DNA of 9,777 nucleotides from Synechococcus sp. CPC35 (GTDB lineage Bacteria > Cyanobacteriota > Cyanobacteriia > PCC-6307 > Cyanobiaceae), in the NCBI GenBank assembly GCA_002684175.1, contig NYUU01000137.1, positions 1 through 9,777 of the forward strand, read 5' to 3'. The position numbers were made by a program, and so were the translations under genes. Numbering within the stretch: the stretch's first letter is position 1; the number at the start of each line of letters is the position of its first letter. The notes below the pieces were generated by a model. It was not told the DNA's origin and made no database searches. It was given only the letters and a program-made list of their open reading frames with translations. This document shows positions 1 through 9,001 of this stretch, in pieces.

Positions 1-1
1 C

Positions 2-2722
2 AAGGGCGACCAGTACGGCGACACGGCGCTCCACGCGGCGGCCGCCGCAGGCCACGCCAACATCGTGTGCTCGCTGCTCGAGCTCGGTGCCGACCACAGT
101 AAGACAAACGCGCGTGGCAAGACGGCTATTGACCTCACGCACGACGCCGGCTGCCGCACGGCTCTCAAGGGGTGGACCGCGCGCCTCACGGCGGCACATG
201 AGGCAGGCCACCATGGGCGCCGCCGTGCAAAGGGCGACGTCGAGTGCCTTGGCGACTTCGTGGCGATCATGGCGCACGCCAAGGCGAAGAAGGAGGCGCT
301 CGACATGCTCGACGACGCGCTGCGCATCAAGCATGTCATCAGTTGTGGTAACCTTCAACCGGAGGCGACCACGGCGCGCGTGGCCGCCCTCACCGCGGCG
401 ATCCGAAGCGCGGGCGAGCAGGGACTCGGCGTGCGTGCTGGGAGCGACGAGCACGAGGGGCGCATGCCATGGACGGTGGACGAGACTGTCGAGGCGCGCG
501 CGGCGACGCAGCTCGAGGCCGCCGAGAAGCTCCTCGCAGAGCTCCAGCTCCAGCTGGCGACCAACGCGATCGAGACGGACAAGTGGTGGGAGCGCGACGT
601 GAGCGCGCCGCTCGGCGCGGGTGCGCTCGGCACGATTGCCGGGCAGCTCGAAGACCTGCGCGCCGCGATCGCACCGGCGCGCGCCGTCGGCGCGGACGAG
701 CTCGCGACGCTGGCCGAGCGCCGCCTCGTGCTGCTGCGCGACTTGTACCTCCGCGCGTGCGACACGCGAGAGGAGCGCGAGGTGCTCATCGAGCAGCTCT
801 GCGCCTCCGCTGCCGAGGACCGGCACGAGGAGAAGGAGAGCGGCGTCGCGCTCATCAAGCGGCTCGTGGTCAAGAAGGGCATCAGCGTGGACTGCGTCTA
901 CAGCGGCACGATGGGGACGCTCCTCGCCTCGTCGGGCGTCGCGCGCGCGTCAACCGAGCCGCCCGCCAACAAGTGCATGCACGCCCGCCGCGTCTACCTG
1001 AGCGGCTGCAAGTCGCAGGCATTCGGCGAGGCGCTGGTGGCTGCCGGCGTGGGGCTGGCAGTCGGTTTCGAGAACCAACAGCCGACGCCGCTGCGCGCTG
1101 CGGCGTACCGCGGCAACGCCGTCGCCGTCGAGGCGCTGATCGAGCTCGGCGCGACGGTCGACCTCGCGGACGAGCACGGCCTGACCGCGCTCCACTGGGC
1201 AGCGTACGCCGGCCACACGATCATCTGCGCGAGGCTACTCATCGCTGGCGCCGACGCGCGCCGCACTGACCGGTCGGCCAGCTCGCCGGCGACGCTCGCC
1301 GCGATCAAGAACACTGGCCCGGCCCGCGACCGGCTCGTCGAGATGCTCAACAAGTGGACGGCCTTCCAGTCTGATGTGGACGCGCTCGAGCGCAACGTGA
1401 GGCACCGCACGCGAGCGGGATGCAACCTGCCAAAGGTCAAGCTTGCCGAGTCGTTCGCCGAGGCCGAGAAGGCCATCGACTTTTCACGGGCTAGCTTCTC
1501 CGACCCGCTCACCCCGCTGTCCATGCGCGCGCGCGTCGAGCGGCTGGTCGAGCTGGTGACGGCGTGCGACGCGGCTTGCAACGCCATCACCACCGCCGTC
1601 GGCACGCGGCGACTCGTCGGCACGGAGAGGCTGCAGTGCTGCCCCTTTGTGACGGTGCGCTACGACCGCTGCATGTCGGTCCTCGACGGCGGCGCGCCGC
1701 CCTTCACCACCCGCGTGGCCTTCCGCTGCCCCGAGTGCGACCAGAAGACGCACATCACGCACACGGTGCCCGCCGGCTCGGCGCGCAACACGGGCTGCCC
1801 GATCGCGGCGCTCAAGAAGATCAGCGCGGGCCTCGTCTTCATCGACTCGCTCCTCGGCGAGTGCAGCGCGCTCGACGCGACGCGCAGCCCGGAGCTCGCG
1901 CCCCAGTTCCACGCGAGCCTGGCCAGCGAGCGATGGACACTGCTCCCGACGAAGGCCGTCTCGACGCTCCAAGCCGAGATCAACACGCTCGTCGAGATGG
2001 CGATCGACGCGGCGAGCGCCGACGCTGATGCGCTCGCGGGCGCGCTCGAGCTCTCCGCGCGCCCGAAGCTGGAGGTGCACCTCACGCCAAAGGTCAAGGC
2101 GGCCGTAACCCGCGCGCGCAGCAGCACGCTGACCGAGCTGCGCAAGACTGCGGAGCGCGCCGAGGCGCGCGCGGCGCTCGGCGTGCGCGCGCTCGAGATC
2201 CCAAACGAGCTGCTCTGCCCGATTGAGCACGAGATGATGCGCGACGCGGTCACCGCCGGCGACGGCTTCACGTATGAGCGGCGCGCGATCGAGCAGTATT
2301 TCAAGGTGCAGGCCGAGCGCATCGCCGACAAGGACGACGCCCAGACGGAGATCATCTCGCCGCTCACGCGCGAGGTGATCGCGTCGACAGTCCTCGTGCC
2401 CAACAAGACGCTGCAGAAGCTCATCCGCGACTTTGACGCGCGCGAGCACGAGAAGCTTCTCGCCATCGCTGAAGACCTCAAGGCCGCGCTTCGCACGGCA
2501 GGCGACGTCGTTGTGGTGGACGCGGAGAGTGGTGGCTCGAAGAAGCGGCAGCGCTTCGCGTCGCCGACGGACTCGGAGGCAACGTTGAACTACTCGGGCG
2601 CCGAGGACTCGCCCGCGGACTCGCCGGCACCGCCGGCCGCCATGCGCACGCGCATGCCGTGCCCTGGCCCGCTGGAAGATGCGGAGGTCGACGCCTTCCT
2701 CGACTCGCTGTGGGCTTTCTGA
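2..2722 (+). CDS. Ankyrin-repeat and U-box protein (probable E3 ubiquitin ligase), 5' end outside window
   Basis: The reading frame is open from base 2, so the start lies before the window; the ATG at 65 is internal to an ankyrin repeat (DTALHAAAAAGH before it, LLELGAD after). About 906 residues are visible. Numbering from base 2: ankyrin repeats at about 1-60 and again at 360-437 (TALHWAAYAGH, LLIAGAD), a cysteine-bearing patch at 546-600 (CCPF, CPEC), a long helical middle, and a U-box at about 732-813 (IPNELLCPIEHEMMRDAV, FTYERRAIEQYF, SPLTREVI, LVPNKTLQKLI). The tail is acidic and proline-rich with a basic KKRQR patch that could be a nuclear signal. U-boxes recruit E2 enzymes and ankyrins usually bind the target, so a substrate-selecting E3 is inferred. 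The U-box carries an insertion of about 15 residues before SPLTR. A ubiquitin gene lies 2.6 kb away. Domain calls are firm; ligase activity and target are inference. Confidence 0.88.
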   Translation, partial: KGDQYGDTALHAAAAAGHANIVCSLLELGADHSKTNARGKTAIDLTHDAGCRTALKGWTARLTAAHEAGHHGRRRAKGDVECLGDFVAIMAHAKAKKEALDMLDDALRIKHVISCGNLQPEATTARVAALTAAIRSAGEQGLGVRAGSDEHEGRMPWTVDETVEARAATQLEAAEKLLAELQLQLATNAIETDKWWERDVSAPLGAGALGTIAGQLEDLRAAIAPARAVGADELATLAERRLVLLRDLYLRACDTREEREVLIEQLCASAAEDRHEEKESGVALIKRLVVKKGISVDCVYSGTMGTLLASSGVARASTEPPANKCMHARRVYLSGCKSQAFGEALVAAGVGLAVGFENQQPTPLRAAAYRGNAVAVEALIELGATVDLADEHGLTALHWAAYAGHTIICARLLIAGADARRTDRSASSPATLAAIKNTGPARDRLVEMLNKWTAFQSDVDALERNVRHRTRAGCNLPKVKLAESFAEAEKAIDFSRASFSDPLTPLSMRARVERLVELVTACDAACNAITTAVGTRRLVGTERLQCCPFVTVRYDRCMSVLDGGAPPFTTRVAFRCPECDQKTHITHTVPAGSARNTGCPIAALKKISAGLVFIDSLLGECSALDATRSPELAPQFHASLASERWTLLPTKAVSTLQAEINTLVEMAIDAASADADALAGALELSARPKLEVHLTPKVKAAVTRARSSTLTELRKTAERAEARAALGVRALEIPNELLCPIEHEMMRDAVTAGDGFTYERRAIEQYFKVQAERIADKDDAQTEIISPLTREVIASTVLVPNKTLQKLIRDFDAREHEKLLAIAEDLKAALRTAGDVVVVDAESGGSKKRQRFASPTDSEATLNYSGAEDSPADSPAPPAAMRTRMPCPGPLEDAEVDAFLDSLWAF

Positions 2723-3064
2723 GTCGCGACGACGCGCGAGGCTGGGAGTGTGTGTGTGCGGAGGGCGAGTTCCGCGCCGAGGGACAAAGGGATGCGGTGG
2801 GGCGATGTTGCGCCGAGGATAGAGGTGGTGTGGAATGGTTGCTGGACATTGCTGGACAGACGGCGAGCTTTGCGCCAAAGGACAGGGAGGTCGAAGTTGG
2901 CGTGAATGTGGCTTGGGAATGCGAAAGCAAAGGGTGATGGGTGGCGGGGTGACGAATGTGGCGAGGTGTGGTGAGGAATGTGTGGTGTGTGGTGAGGAAT
3001 GTGGTGAGGAGGGGCCGAGGAATGGGGGGCCACATGGCCGACAATTTGTGAATTGGTGTCATGT
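2723..3064. other. Convergent intergenic spacer, no gene seen
   Basis: This stretch separates the 3' ends of the ankyrin/U-box gene and the R2 gene. Open frames across it have low-complexity translations and do not look coding. It holds a G-rich imperfect repeat (listed separately) and two weak hairpins close to the R2 stop: GGCC-ACAT-GGCC at 3028-3039 and CAATT-TGTG-AATTG at 3042-3055. They could help end the two convergent transcripts, but the stems are only 4-5 bp. Confidence 0.6.
2948..3011. repeat. G-rich imperfect short tandem repeat
   Basis: Three loose copies of a unit like GTGGTGAGGAATGTG occur at about 2949, 2969 and 2989, giving a period near 20 bp. The strand bias (purine-rich on +, pyrimidine-rich on -) is strong. 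It lies between convergent gene ends and has no coding role that I can see. Confidence 0.5.
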
Positions 3065-4057
3065 TCAAAAGTCCTCTTCCAGTGTAAAGTTGCGCGCCGT
3101 GTGGCTTTCGTCGTTTATGGATGCCATAACGCCCGCCTTCTGATACTCGCCGACGCGCTTCTCAAAGAAGTTGGTCTTGCCCTGGAGTGAGATGAGCTCC
3201 ATCCAGTCAAAGGGGTTGCTCGCGTTGTAGAGCTTCGGCGCGCCGAGCGCGACGAGCAGCCTATCGGCGACAAACTCAATGTACTGCGACATCAGGTTGC
3301 TGTTCATGCCAATGAGGTCGACGGGCAGCGCATCGCACACAAACTCCTTCTCGCTGTCCACCGCGTCGCGCACGAGCGTGTGCACCTTGGCATCTTCGAG
3401 CGGCGTGAGCAGCTGATGGTAGAGCATGCACGCAAAGTCGCAGTGCATGCCCTCGTCGCGCGAGATGAGCTCGTTCGAAAAGGTGAGCCCCGGCATCAAG
3501 CCGCGCTTCTTCAGCCAAAAGATGGCGCAGAACGATCCGGAGAAGAAGATGCCCTCGACGATGGCAAAGGCGACGAGGCGCTCGGCGAAGCAGCCGGACG
3601 AGTCGATCCAGCGCATCGCCCACCGCGCCTTCTTTTGCACGCAGGGCACGCGCTCGATGGCCCCAAAGAGGTCGGCCTTCTCGGCGACGTCGCGGACGTA
3701 GGTGTCGATGAGCAGGTTGTAGACCTCGTTGTGGATGGCTTCGATGGCGATCTGGAAGCCGTAAAAGTTGCGCGCCTCGGGCATCTGAACCTCGGCCATG
3801 AAGCGCACCGCCAAGTTTTCGTTGACGATGGCGTCCGCCTGCGCAAAGAAGGCGAGTACGCGCGTGATGAAGTAGCGCTCGTCCGCGGTGAGCTTCGCAT
3901 GCCAGTCGTCGAGGTCGGCTGCCGTGTCGATCTCCTCGGCCGTCCAGAAGCTCGCGACCGCCTTCTTGTACATCTGCCAGACCTCAGGCGCGCGGATGGG
4001 GAAGAGCTGCAGGCGCTGCATCGAGTGCTGGAGGAGAGGCTCGTCGGCGTCGGACAT
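3065..4057 (-). CDS. Ribonucleoside-diphosphate reductase small subunit (class Ia R2)
   Basis: This 330-aa protein is the R2 subunit, which holds the diiron-tyrosyl radical used by the large subunit R1 to turn ribonucleotides into deoxyribonucleotides. It matches eukaryotic R2 over its whole length ([42 protein letters not shown]). By position in the family, the iron ligands are D75, E106, H109, E168, E202 and H205, and the radical tyrosine is Y113; all are present. The C-terminus FTLEEDF is the usual tail that docks into R1. It is shorter than animal R2 (about 390 aa) because it lacks the long N-terminal extension, as many viral R2 proteins do. The start at 4057 gives a normal N-terminus just before the conserved region. 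No R1 gene is in this window. It presumably supplies dNTPs for viral DNA replication, and it appears intact. Confidence 0.97.
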   Translation of the reverse strand: MSDADEPLLQHSMQRLQLFPIRAPEVWQMYKKAVASFWTAEEIDTAADLDDWHAKLTADERYFITRVLAFFAQADAIVNENLAVRFMAEVQMPEARNFYGFQIAIEAIHNEVYNLLIDTYVRDVAEKADLFGAIERVPCVQKKARWAMRWIDSSGCFAERLVAFAIVEGIFFSGSFCAIFWLKKRGLMPGLTFSNELISRDEGMHCDFACMLYHQLLTPLEDAKVHTLVRDAVDSEKEFVCDALPVDLIGMNSNLMSQYIEFVADRLLVALGAPKLYNASNPFDWMELISLQGKTNFFEKRVGEYQKAGVMASINDESHTARNFTLEEDF

Positions 4058-4133
4058 GATTCTCTGCTTTGAGTCCAGTCGGCGGGTGGTGGCTGGGGGT
4101 GGTGTTTCTCTAATGAATCTGAAAAAAAGATCT
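4058..4133 (-). promoter_or_regulatory. R2 leader and probable promoter region
   Basis: The 76 bases between the R2 start and the duplicated module include an AT-rich run at about 4110-4133 (a tract of seven A on the + strand) in otherwise GC-rich DNA. Such AT-rich islands before start codons recur in this window. Its promoter role is inferred from position and composition only. Confidence 0.4.
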
Positions 4134-4219
4134 CATCGAATTGCAAAATGACCACAGACAAAACGGTACAAGAAAAAACTGCGCGCACGTGTTATCGAAA
4201 CGCGCGCCCCCTCTGCGCC
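4134..4219. repeat. Duplicated upstream module, copy 1 (before R2)
   Basis: The segment matches 5078-5167 closely, with long identical runs such as CAAAATGACCACAGACAAAA and GCGCGCACGTGTTATCGAAA and a few small indels (ATAT is absent here). Its edge is 77 bp upstream of the R2 start codon. It contains a CACGTG palindrome flanked by GCGCGC blocks. The two copies bracket the 242-aa gene as direct repeats. It may be a shared promoter module or a scar of the insertion of that gene. Confidence 0.85.
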
Positions 4220-4269
4220 GCCCTGCACACACCACGACCGCCGTAACCCTTTCAGTGTCCACGCTCACT

Positions 4270-4998
4270 TCAAACGCCGATCGTTCTATGCGCGACACCC
4301 CTCAGGTGGTTGTTAATAGATTTGTACTTGCAGAGACCTGCGCCGGGGTATGTCCACTCCAGTCGCATGGTGCCCCCGTAGCGACGGGTTCGTGCGGTTT
4401 GGACATGGCAGTGCTTCGAGTATGATGCTGGTAGAATAGAACTGGTCGCATTCAACCATTCGAAGAGCTTATCTTCGTAACGATAGGCCACTAGCTTCAT
4501 GTCTAAGCTGTTGTTGTGCTGCACATTGCGAATGGGTTTCAACAAGGGGCAAATGGCGGCAATATCTGAACTCGCGTAGACGCCGTAATTAGCGTTCCAC
4601 GATCCGCACAGCTTTGAGGTCCTAGGATCGAGTTGCGTGTAGAATCGATGGAATTGTGTGCCTGATTGTATGGCGGACGAGCCATGCAAGTAGAGCCAGG
4701 CAACATGCGCGTGAAGGAGCCGGCGATCGTCGCACAAACCGTAAAATACGTTGAAATCGATATTGTCGTGCGGATCGTGATGAAACCGCACACAAGGGTG
4801 CTGAGATGGCGCGCGCTGTGCGCCCCCGATGAATACGTGAATTGCAGAAGACGGAATGCCGGCCAGGTGCAAGCCGCTGAGCAGCGGAGAAATCATTTTC
4901 AAATGATTCTGGGCGGTGTTGATGGCGATTCCGATTGACGCTGAACCCGACACACAACTTGCGCTCTTGGAATCGTCTGGGCTGCACCCACGCACCAT
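4270..4998 (-). CDS. Hypothetical 242-aa protein, glycosyltransferase-like appearance
   Basis: I do not recognise this protein with certainty. An in-frame TAG lies two codons upstream of 4998, so this is the furthest ATG in the frame. Visible features are a helix-then-strand start (AQNHLKMISPLLSGLHLAGIP, then AIHVFIGGA at 52-60), a hydrophobic WLYLHGSS segment near 101-108, NYGVYASSDI at 137-146, and an aromatic tail RLEWTYPGAGLCKYKSINN. This order resembles small uncharacterised glycosyltransferase-like proteins from giant viruses, where a YLHD-type motif sits at the WLYLHGSS position; here the acid is replaced by G, so activity is doubtful. The DNA is less GC-rich than the flanking genes, which suggests separate ancestry. 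The gene sits between the two direct repeats, and its 5' end contains the 61-bp sequence found inverted at 6523-6581. The frame is likely real; the function is only a suggestion. Confidence 0.6.
   Translation of the reverse strand: MVRGCSPDDSKSASCVSGSASIGIAINTAQNHLKMISPLLSGLHLAGIPSSAIHVFIGGAQRAPSQHPCVRFHHDPHDNIDFNVFYGLCDDRRLLHAHVAWLYLHGSSAIQSGTQFHRFYTQLDPRTSKLCGSWNANYGVYASSDIAAICPLLKPIRNVQHNNSLDMKLVAYRYEDKLFEWLNATSSILPASYSKHCHVQTARTRRYGGTMRLEWTYPGAGLCKYKSINNHLRGVAHRTIGV
4927..4987 (-). repeat. Inverted repeat, copy 1 (inside 5' end of the 242-aa gene)
   Basis: Read on the minus strand, this 61-bp segment begins GTGCAGCCCAGACGATTCC and ends CAGCGTCAATCGGAATC. It encodes roughly residues 4-24 of the 242-aa protein. 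It recurs at 6523-6581 in opposite orientation with one mismatch and a 2-nt deletion. Confidence 0.9.
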
Positions 4999-5077
4999 CG
5001 ACTACCATTGTGCGCACATTTCATGATTTCGTCAGTGAACGTTGCGAAACACAACAACAAAATCAAAAGACCTCTCC

Positions 5078-5167
5078 CATCGAATTGATATCAAAATGAC
5101 CACAGACAAAACGGTACACGAACAAACTGCGCGCACGTGTTATCGAAACGCGCGCCTCGCTCTGCGA
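5078..5167. repeat. Duplicated upstream module, copy 2 (before the 242-aa gene)
   Basis: This is the partner of 4134-4219. Its edge lies 80 bp upstream of the 242-aa start, nearly the same as the 77 bp between copy 1 and the R2 start. On the minus strand it reads into the gene with T-rich blocks (GTACCGTTTTGTC, CATTTTGATATCAATTCG). Matched spacing upstream of two different minus-strand genes favours a promoter role. Confidence 0.85.
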
Positions 5168-5207
5168 CGAACAGACTCCAGTCGCATGTTATGGCGTTCC
5201 GAAAGAG

Positions 5208-5246
5208 CAAAAGCGAAAGCTATGCGTTCAAAAGCGAAAGCTATGC
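5208..5246. repeat. Short tandem repeat, two copies
   Basis: The 18-mer AAAAGCGAAAGCTATGCG occurs twice in a row with a spacer of about 3 bp between copies (period near 21 bp). No coding or regulatory function is evident. Confidence 0.7.
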
Positions 5247-5373
5247 GGTTTTGTTTCCCTCGAGAGAAATTCAGCGAAAAAAGTGGACTAATCTGACGAC
5301 ATACGCAGAAAACCTTCAATGGTGAGTAAGACCTTGAAAGTGGGTGCAATCGACGCAGAATTGCATTCTACGC

Positions 5374-6470
<1,097 letters not shown>

Positions 6471-6522
6471 AGGCCTCGGCGCGTGCGCCGCGAGCGACGA
6501 AGCCAAGGCCCTCTCCGAGTAC

Positions 6523-6581
6523 GTGCAGCCCAGACGATTCCAAGAGCGCAAGATGTGTCGGGTTCAGCGTCAATCGGAATC
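6523..6581 (+). repeat. Inverted repeat, copy 2 (orphan fragment of the 242-aa gene 5' end)
   Basis: These 59 bases match 4927-4987 in the opposite orientation with one substitution and a 2-nt deletion that would shift the frame. Neither flank is similar, and no continuation of the 242-aa protein follows, so this is a gene fragment and not a second gene. It also supplies the last codons and stop of the small minus-strand gene 6570-6761. Confidence 0.88.
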
Positions 6582-6761
6582 ATATGCCGTGGCGCGATCC
6601 TTGAGCATTTCCGTGTATGCGCCGTATGCGCAGCCGACGAGGAGAGCGTACGGCGTCAGCACAATCAAAACGGCTTCGCCATGCTCGCCCTTTGTGGCGA
6701 GCAGCTTGTCGCGCAGTTCCCTGAGTTTTGCCGCCTGCGTCAAAAGGCAGCGCTGTGACAT
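6570..6761 (-). CDS. Small single-helix membrane protein (63 aa), hypothetical
   Basis: From the ATG at 6761 the product starts [20 protein letters not shown], followed by one hydrophobic segment at about 30-48 ([20 protein letters not shown]) and a short polar tail ending AYDSD. A charged N-terminal helix followed by one membrane span suggests a membrane-anchored accessory protein. The frame stays open upstream to 7010, but that extension is arginine-rich, crosses a tandem repeat and looks non-coding, so I chose the inner ATG. The stop codon falls inside the transplanted 59-bp repeat, so the original C-terminus may have been replaced. No family is recognised. Confidence 0.45.
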   Translation of the reverse strand: MSQRCLLTQAAKLRELRDKLLATKGEHGEAVLIVLTPYALLVGCAYGAYTEMLKDRATAYDSD

Positions 6762-6950
6762 TCCGCCTGAAAGCGCGGCCTCCGCCACCCAGACAAGCGA
6801 GATGAGCGTCCGGCGCGGCGGTTCAGAAGCGCCGCTTACAGACGCCGCGGTTGTAGAAGAAGTCTCAAAGCGGGCACTTTCCGGAGACCGCGGTTGTAGC
6901 AGAAAGTCGCAAAGCGGCCACTTCGGTGACCGACGCAAACGAAGGCAGCC
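6762..6950. promoter_or_regulatory. Divergent intergenic region with leader of the 450-aa gene
   Basis: These 189 bp lie between two divergent start codons and should hold both promoters. They contain the 43-bp-period tandem repeat (6845-6924). A hairpin at 6915-6932 has stem CGG(C)CAC / GTG(A)CCG and a TTCG tetraloop, and ends 18 nt before the ATG at 6951. No clear AT-rich box is present, unlike the other intergenic regions. Confidence 0.4.
6845..6924. repeat. Imperfect tandem repeat, two copies, period 43 bp
   Basis: CCGCGGTTGTAG starts both copies (6845 and 6888). Each continues through a sequence like AGAAGTCKCAAAGCGG and a CACTT block, with about five differences over 36-37 bases. The repeat lies in the immediate upstream region of the 450-aa gene, so it may be a duplicated regulatory site. 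Confidence 0.75.
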
Positions 6951-8303
6951 ATGGCTACGCTCATGCAGACCAACCACACGACGAGCGGCGAGACCATCGT
7001 GTCGACGCACAAGTACAACTTCACCGACACGGGCGGCGGCTGGGCGTTATGCTCGGACAACCAGTCGGGCTCGCAACACCAGGAGTACGACATTGGTGAG
7101 CCGATCCTCGGCGACTCGATCGGCAACGTCTTCACGGATCACAACCACGAAAACACGACCACGATCCTGCAGGAGCTCGAGCGCGAGTGCATGGTAAGGC
7201 TCTACACCGACCGCTCGATGTTCGGCATAGGCAAGTGGTACACCGACGGCGGTCGGGCGGACCTCAGCCTGCCGCTCGTCGAGATGCCGTGCAACGTGGT
7301 CATGTCGCCCGGCCACCCCGTGGGCGGCGGCCTGATCATGCGCAACATGCAGTGCGGCGGCAACATCCTCAGCGAGGGGCACCTCGAGCAGATCTTCAAC
7401 CACGCGATGCACATCATCTACACCGAGGGCCCGCGCAGCGTCGAGGGCGCCGGCTTCTCCGTCGACTGGCACGACACCGGCCGCTCCTTCTGGTCGTCCG
7501 ACACGCGCATCACGATCCAGTTCTACTTCAACTACTATCCGGTCTGGGTCAAACTCGTGCGCGACAATTCGCTCAAGAACTCGCCGTGCGCCATCATCAT
7601 CCGCCCGGCGCACCCGACGTTCGCCGCAGCCCACCCTGCTGCGGTCATCGTCGCCGCTTTCGGCGGCCGCCCGCTCACGCAGCGCGAGCTCGACCAGATT
7701 ACGGGCACGCCATCGGTGGTGCTCGACGAGGTCGACACGACGACGCTGGGCTCGGCCCAGAAGGACCAGCAGGCGGCGGCGGTGGAGGCGGAGGCCGAGC
7801 GGCGCGCGGCGCAGGCCGAGGCGGACCGCCGCCGCCGCGAGGAGATTCACGATGCGCGGATGGAGCAGGCGGCGGCGGAGCAGAAGCTCAAGGACGCGCG
7901 CCGCAAGTACGAGGCGGCGCTCTCGCGCGCCGCCAGGGCGGCCCAGGCGCCCAAGGCGTACACGCCGTGGCAGGCGCCTCCCAAGTCGAAGAAGGCCGAG
8001 AAGAAGGCGGCGCGCCAGGCGCGCCGCGCCGGCCCCCGCTTGGAGGCCACGGCCTCCCAGCTCGAGCACGGCGTGCACGTGCTGCCGGAGCAGCACGAGA
8101 TTCGCTCGGACCGCTTCGACGAGAAGCAGGCGGTCGAGCACGCGGAGAAGCTCGCGCGCCTCGCGCGCGAGAAGGTCGAGCGCCTCCACCGCCTCGCGGC
8201 CGAGGCGTCGATGGAGCACGAGGTGGCCACGCACGTGGTGCCGCCCGCCTCCACCATTGGCGGCACGATTGCCGCCGCCATGCGTGTGCTCGAGGTATCG
8301 TGA
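6951..8303 (+). CDS. Orphan 450-aa protein with C-terminal coiled coils
   Basis: I do not recognise this protein. The start is supported by a Kozak-like CAGCCATGG and by the drop in coding character upstream. Residues 1-265 look globular, with aromatic and glycine-rich segments ([13 protein letters not shown] at 191-203, [10 protein letters not shown] at 215-224) and no signal peptide or membrane span. Residues 268-332 form a long charged heptad-like helix rich in A, E, R and Q. A basic linker follows at 343-362 ([17 protein letters not shown]), then a second amphipathic helix at about 388-425. A globular head with a basic coiled-coil tail suits an oligomerising structural or nucleic-acid-binding protein, such as a virion component, but that is speculation. 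The third codon position is strongly GC-biased, as expected for a real gene here. Its 3' end converges with that of 8367-8888, 63 bp apart. Confidence 0.85.
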   Translation: MATLMQTNHTTSGETIVSTHKYNFTDTGGGWALCSDNQSGSQHQEYDIGEPILGDSIGNVFTDHNHENTTTILQELERECMVRLYTDRSMFGIGKWYTDGGRADLSLPLVEMPCNVVMSPGHPVGGGLIMRNMQCGGNILSEGHLEQIFNHAMHIIYTEGPRSVEGAGFSVDWHDTGRSFWSSDTRITIQFYFNYYPVWVKLVRDNSLKNSPCAIIIRPAHPTFAAAHPAAVIVAAFGGRPLTQRELDQITGTPSVVLDEVDTTTLGSAQKDQQAAAVEAEAERRAAQAEADRRRREEIHDARMEQAAAEQKLKDARRKYEAALSRAARAAQAPKAYTPWQAPPKSKKAEKKAARQARRAGPRLEATASQLEHGVHVLPEQHEIRSDRFDEKQAVEHAEKLARLAREKVERLHRLAAEASMEHEVATHVVPPASTIGGTIAAAMRVLEVS

Positions 8304-8366
8304 AACGGAGGGGGGGAGGGAGAAACTGGAATTGGTGAACCTTTCCACTTCCTTGCGTGGCCGTGG

Positions 8367-8888
8367 TCAGATCGGCGTGTAGACAAAGAGCTGTTGCGTG
8401 CGATAGTAGAGGTCGTGCGTGCGACCGTCGGCCTTTCTGCAGTCGTAGACGCACGGCCCCGTGCTCGCGCAGTGCGCAATGTGCCGGACGACGTCCAGCG
8501 GGAAGGTGTGGTAGAAGCCCCGGAAGGCCCGCATGTAGCGGATGCGCGCCACCTTGCGCTGCCAAATGTTTTCGAGCGCAATCACTTCGCAGCGCTGCAG
8601 GCTCTCCCAGTAGCGCACGTGCATCATCGGGTCCCCGGTGCGCGCAACACTGCGCGCGCGGCCGAATCTGAGGCGCGGCCGGAACGGCCGGACCGGCCGC
8701 TCCGCCGCGACAAGCGCGACGCACCACGCGTGCGCCCAGACGCAGAAGACGGCGCCGAAGCACGCGCCCGCCATGCGCACGCCCACCCGCTCCGCGAGCG
8801 CGTCCGCCAGCGCGGCGCACCAAATGGTGCCGGCGGCCCCGATCCACAGGTGGCCGATGACAAAGGCCGCTGTTTGCGCCACGCGCAT
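8367..8888 (-). CDS. Hypothetical membrane protein (173 aa)
   Basis: From the ATG at 8888 the protein begins MRVAQTAAFVIGHLWIGAAG and has two likely membrane helices, about 3-31 and 39-62, followed by a basic turn (RPVRPFRPRLRFGRAR). A soluble domain of about 90 residues follows, with several aromatic residues and four cysteines at about 100, 140, 146 and 150. The open frame extends upstream to 9131, but that extension is arginine-rich antisense to the 9002-9226 gene, so I reject it. No family is recognised. The topology suggests a small anchored protein with a Cys-containing C-terminal domain, perhaps in the virion membrane or host ER. Confidence 0.65.
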   Translation of the reverse strand: MRVAQTAAFVIGHLWIGAAGTIWCAALADALAERVGVRMAGACFGAVFCVWAHAWCVALVAAERPVRPFRPRLRFGRARSVARTGDPMMHVRYWESLQRCEVIALENIWQRKVARIRYMRAFRGFYHTFPLDVVRHIAHCASTGPCVYDCRKADGRTHDLYYRTQQLFVYTPI

Positions 8889-9001
8889 CGTCACCCTCTT
8901 CCCCCCCCTCCACCCTGCACAATCTGGACTCGCGTCCTTTGCCGTGGCCGCGCCGCCAAAATTATGGGCCGCGGTTGAGGAATCCCAAGGAGGCCGAGCC
9001 C
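8889..9001. promoter_or_regulatory. Divergent promoter region with AT-rich box
   Basis: The region separates two divergent membrane-protein genes. CCAAAATTATGG at 8956-8967 is an AT-rich island about 35 nt before the ATG at 9002 and resembles a TATA-like element for that gene. Toward the minus-strand gene there is only a C-rich stretch (8895-8910). Confidence 0.4.

Larger units (their letters stand above)
4999..5373. other. Intergenic region between ubiquitin 3' end and the 242-aa gene
   Basis: No gene is supported here. Small open frames on both strands cover repeats and have no recognisable content. The stretch holds the leader of the 242-aa gene (4999-5077), duplicated module copy 2 (5078-5167), a short tandem repeat (5208-5246) and the 3' flank of the ubiquitin gene. 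Confidence 0.6.

Noticed and set aside
1484..2878. 464-aa frame antisense to the U-box gene
   Set aside because: It is Arg/Ala/Leu-rich with no domains, as expected for a shadow of a GC-rich gene; the + frame has clear ankyrin and U-box domains.
7047..8348. 433-aa minus-strand frame and 383-aa plus-strand frame across the 450-aa gene
   Set aside because: Both are low-complexity Arg/Ala/Gly translations over a frame with better start context and composition.
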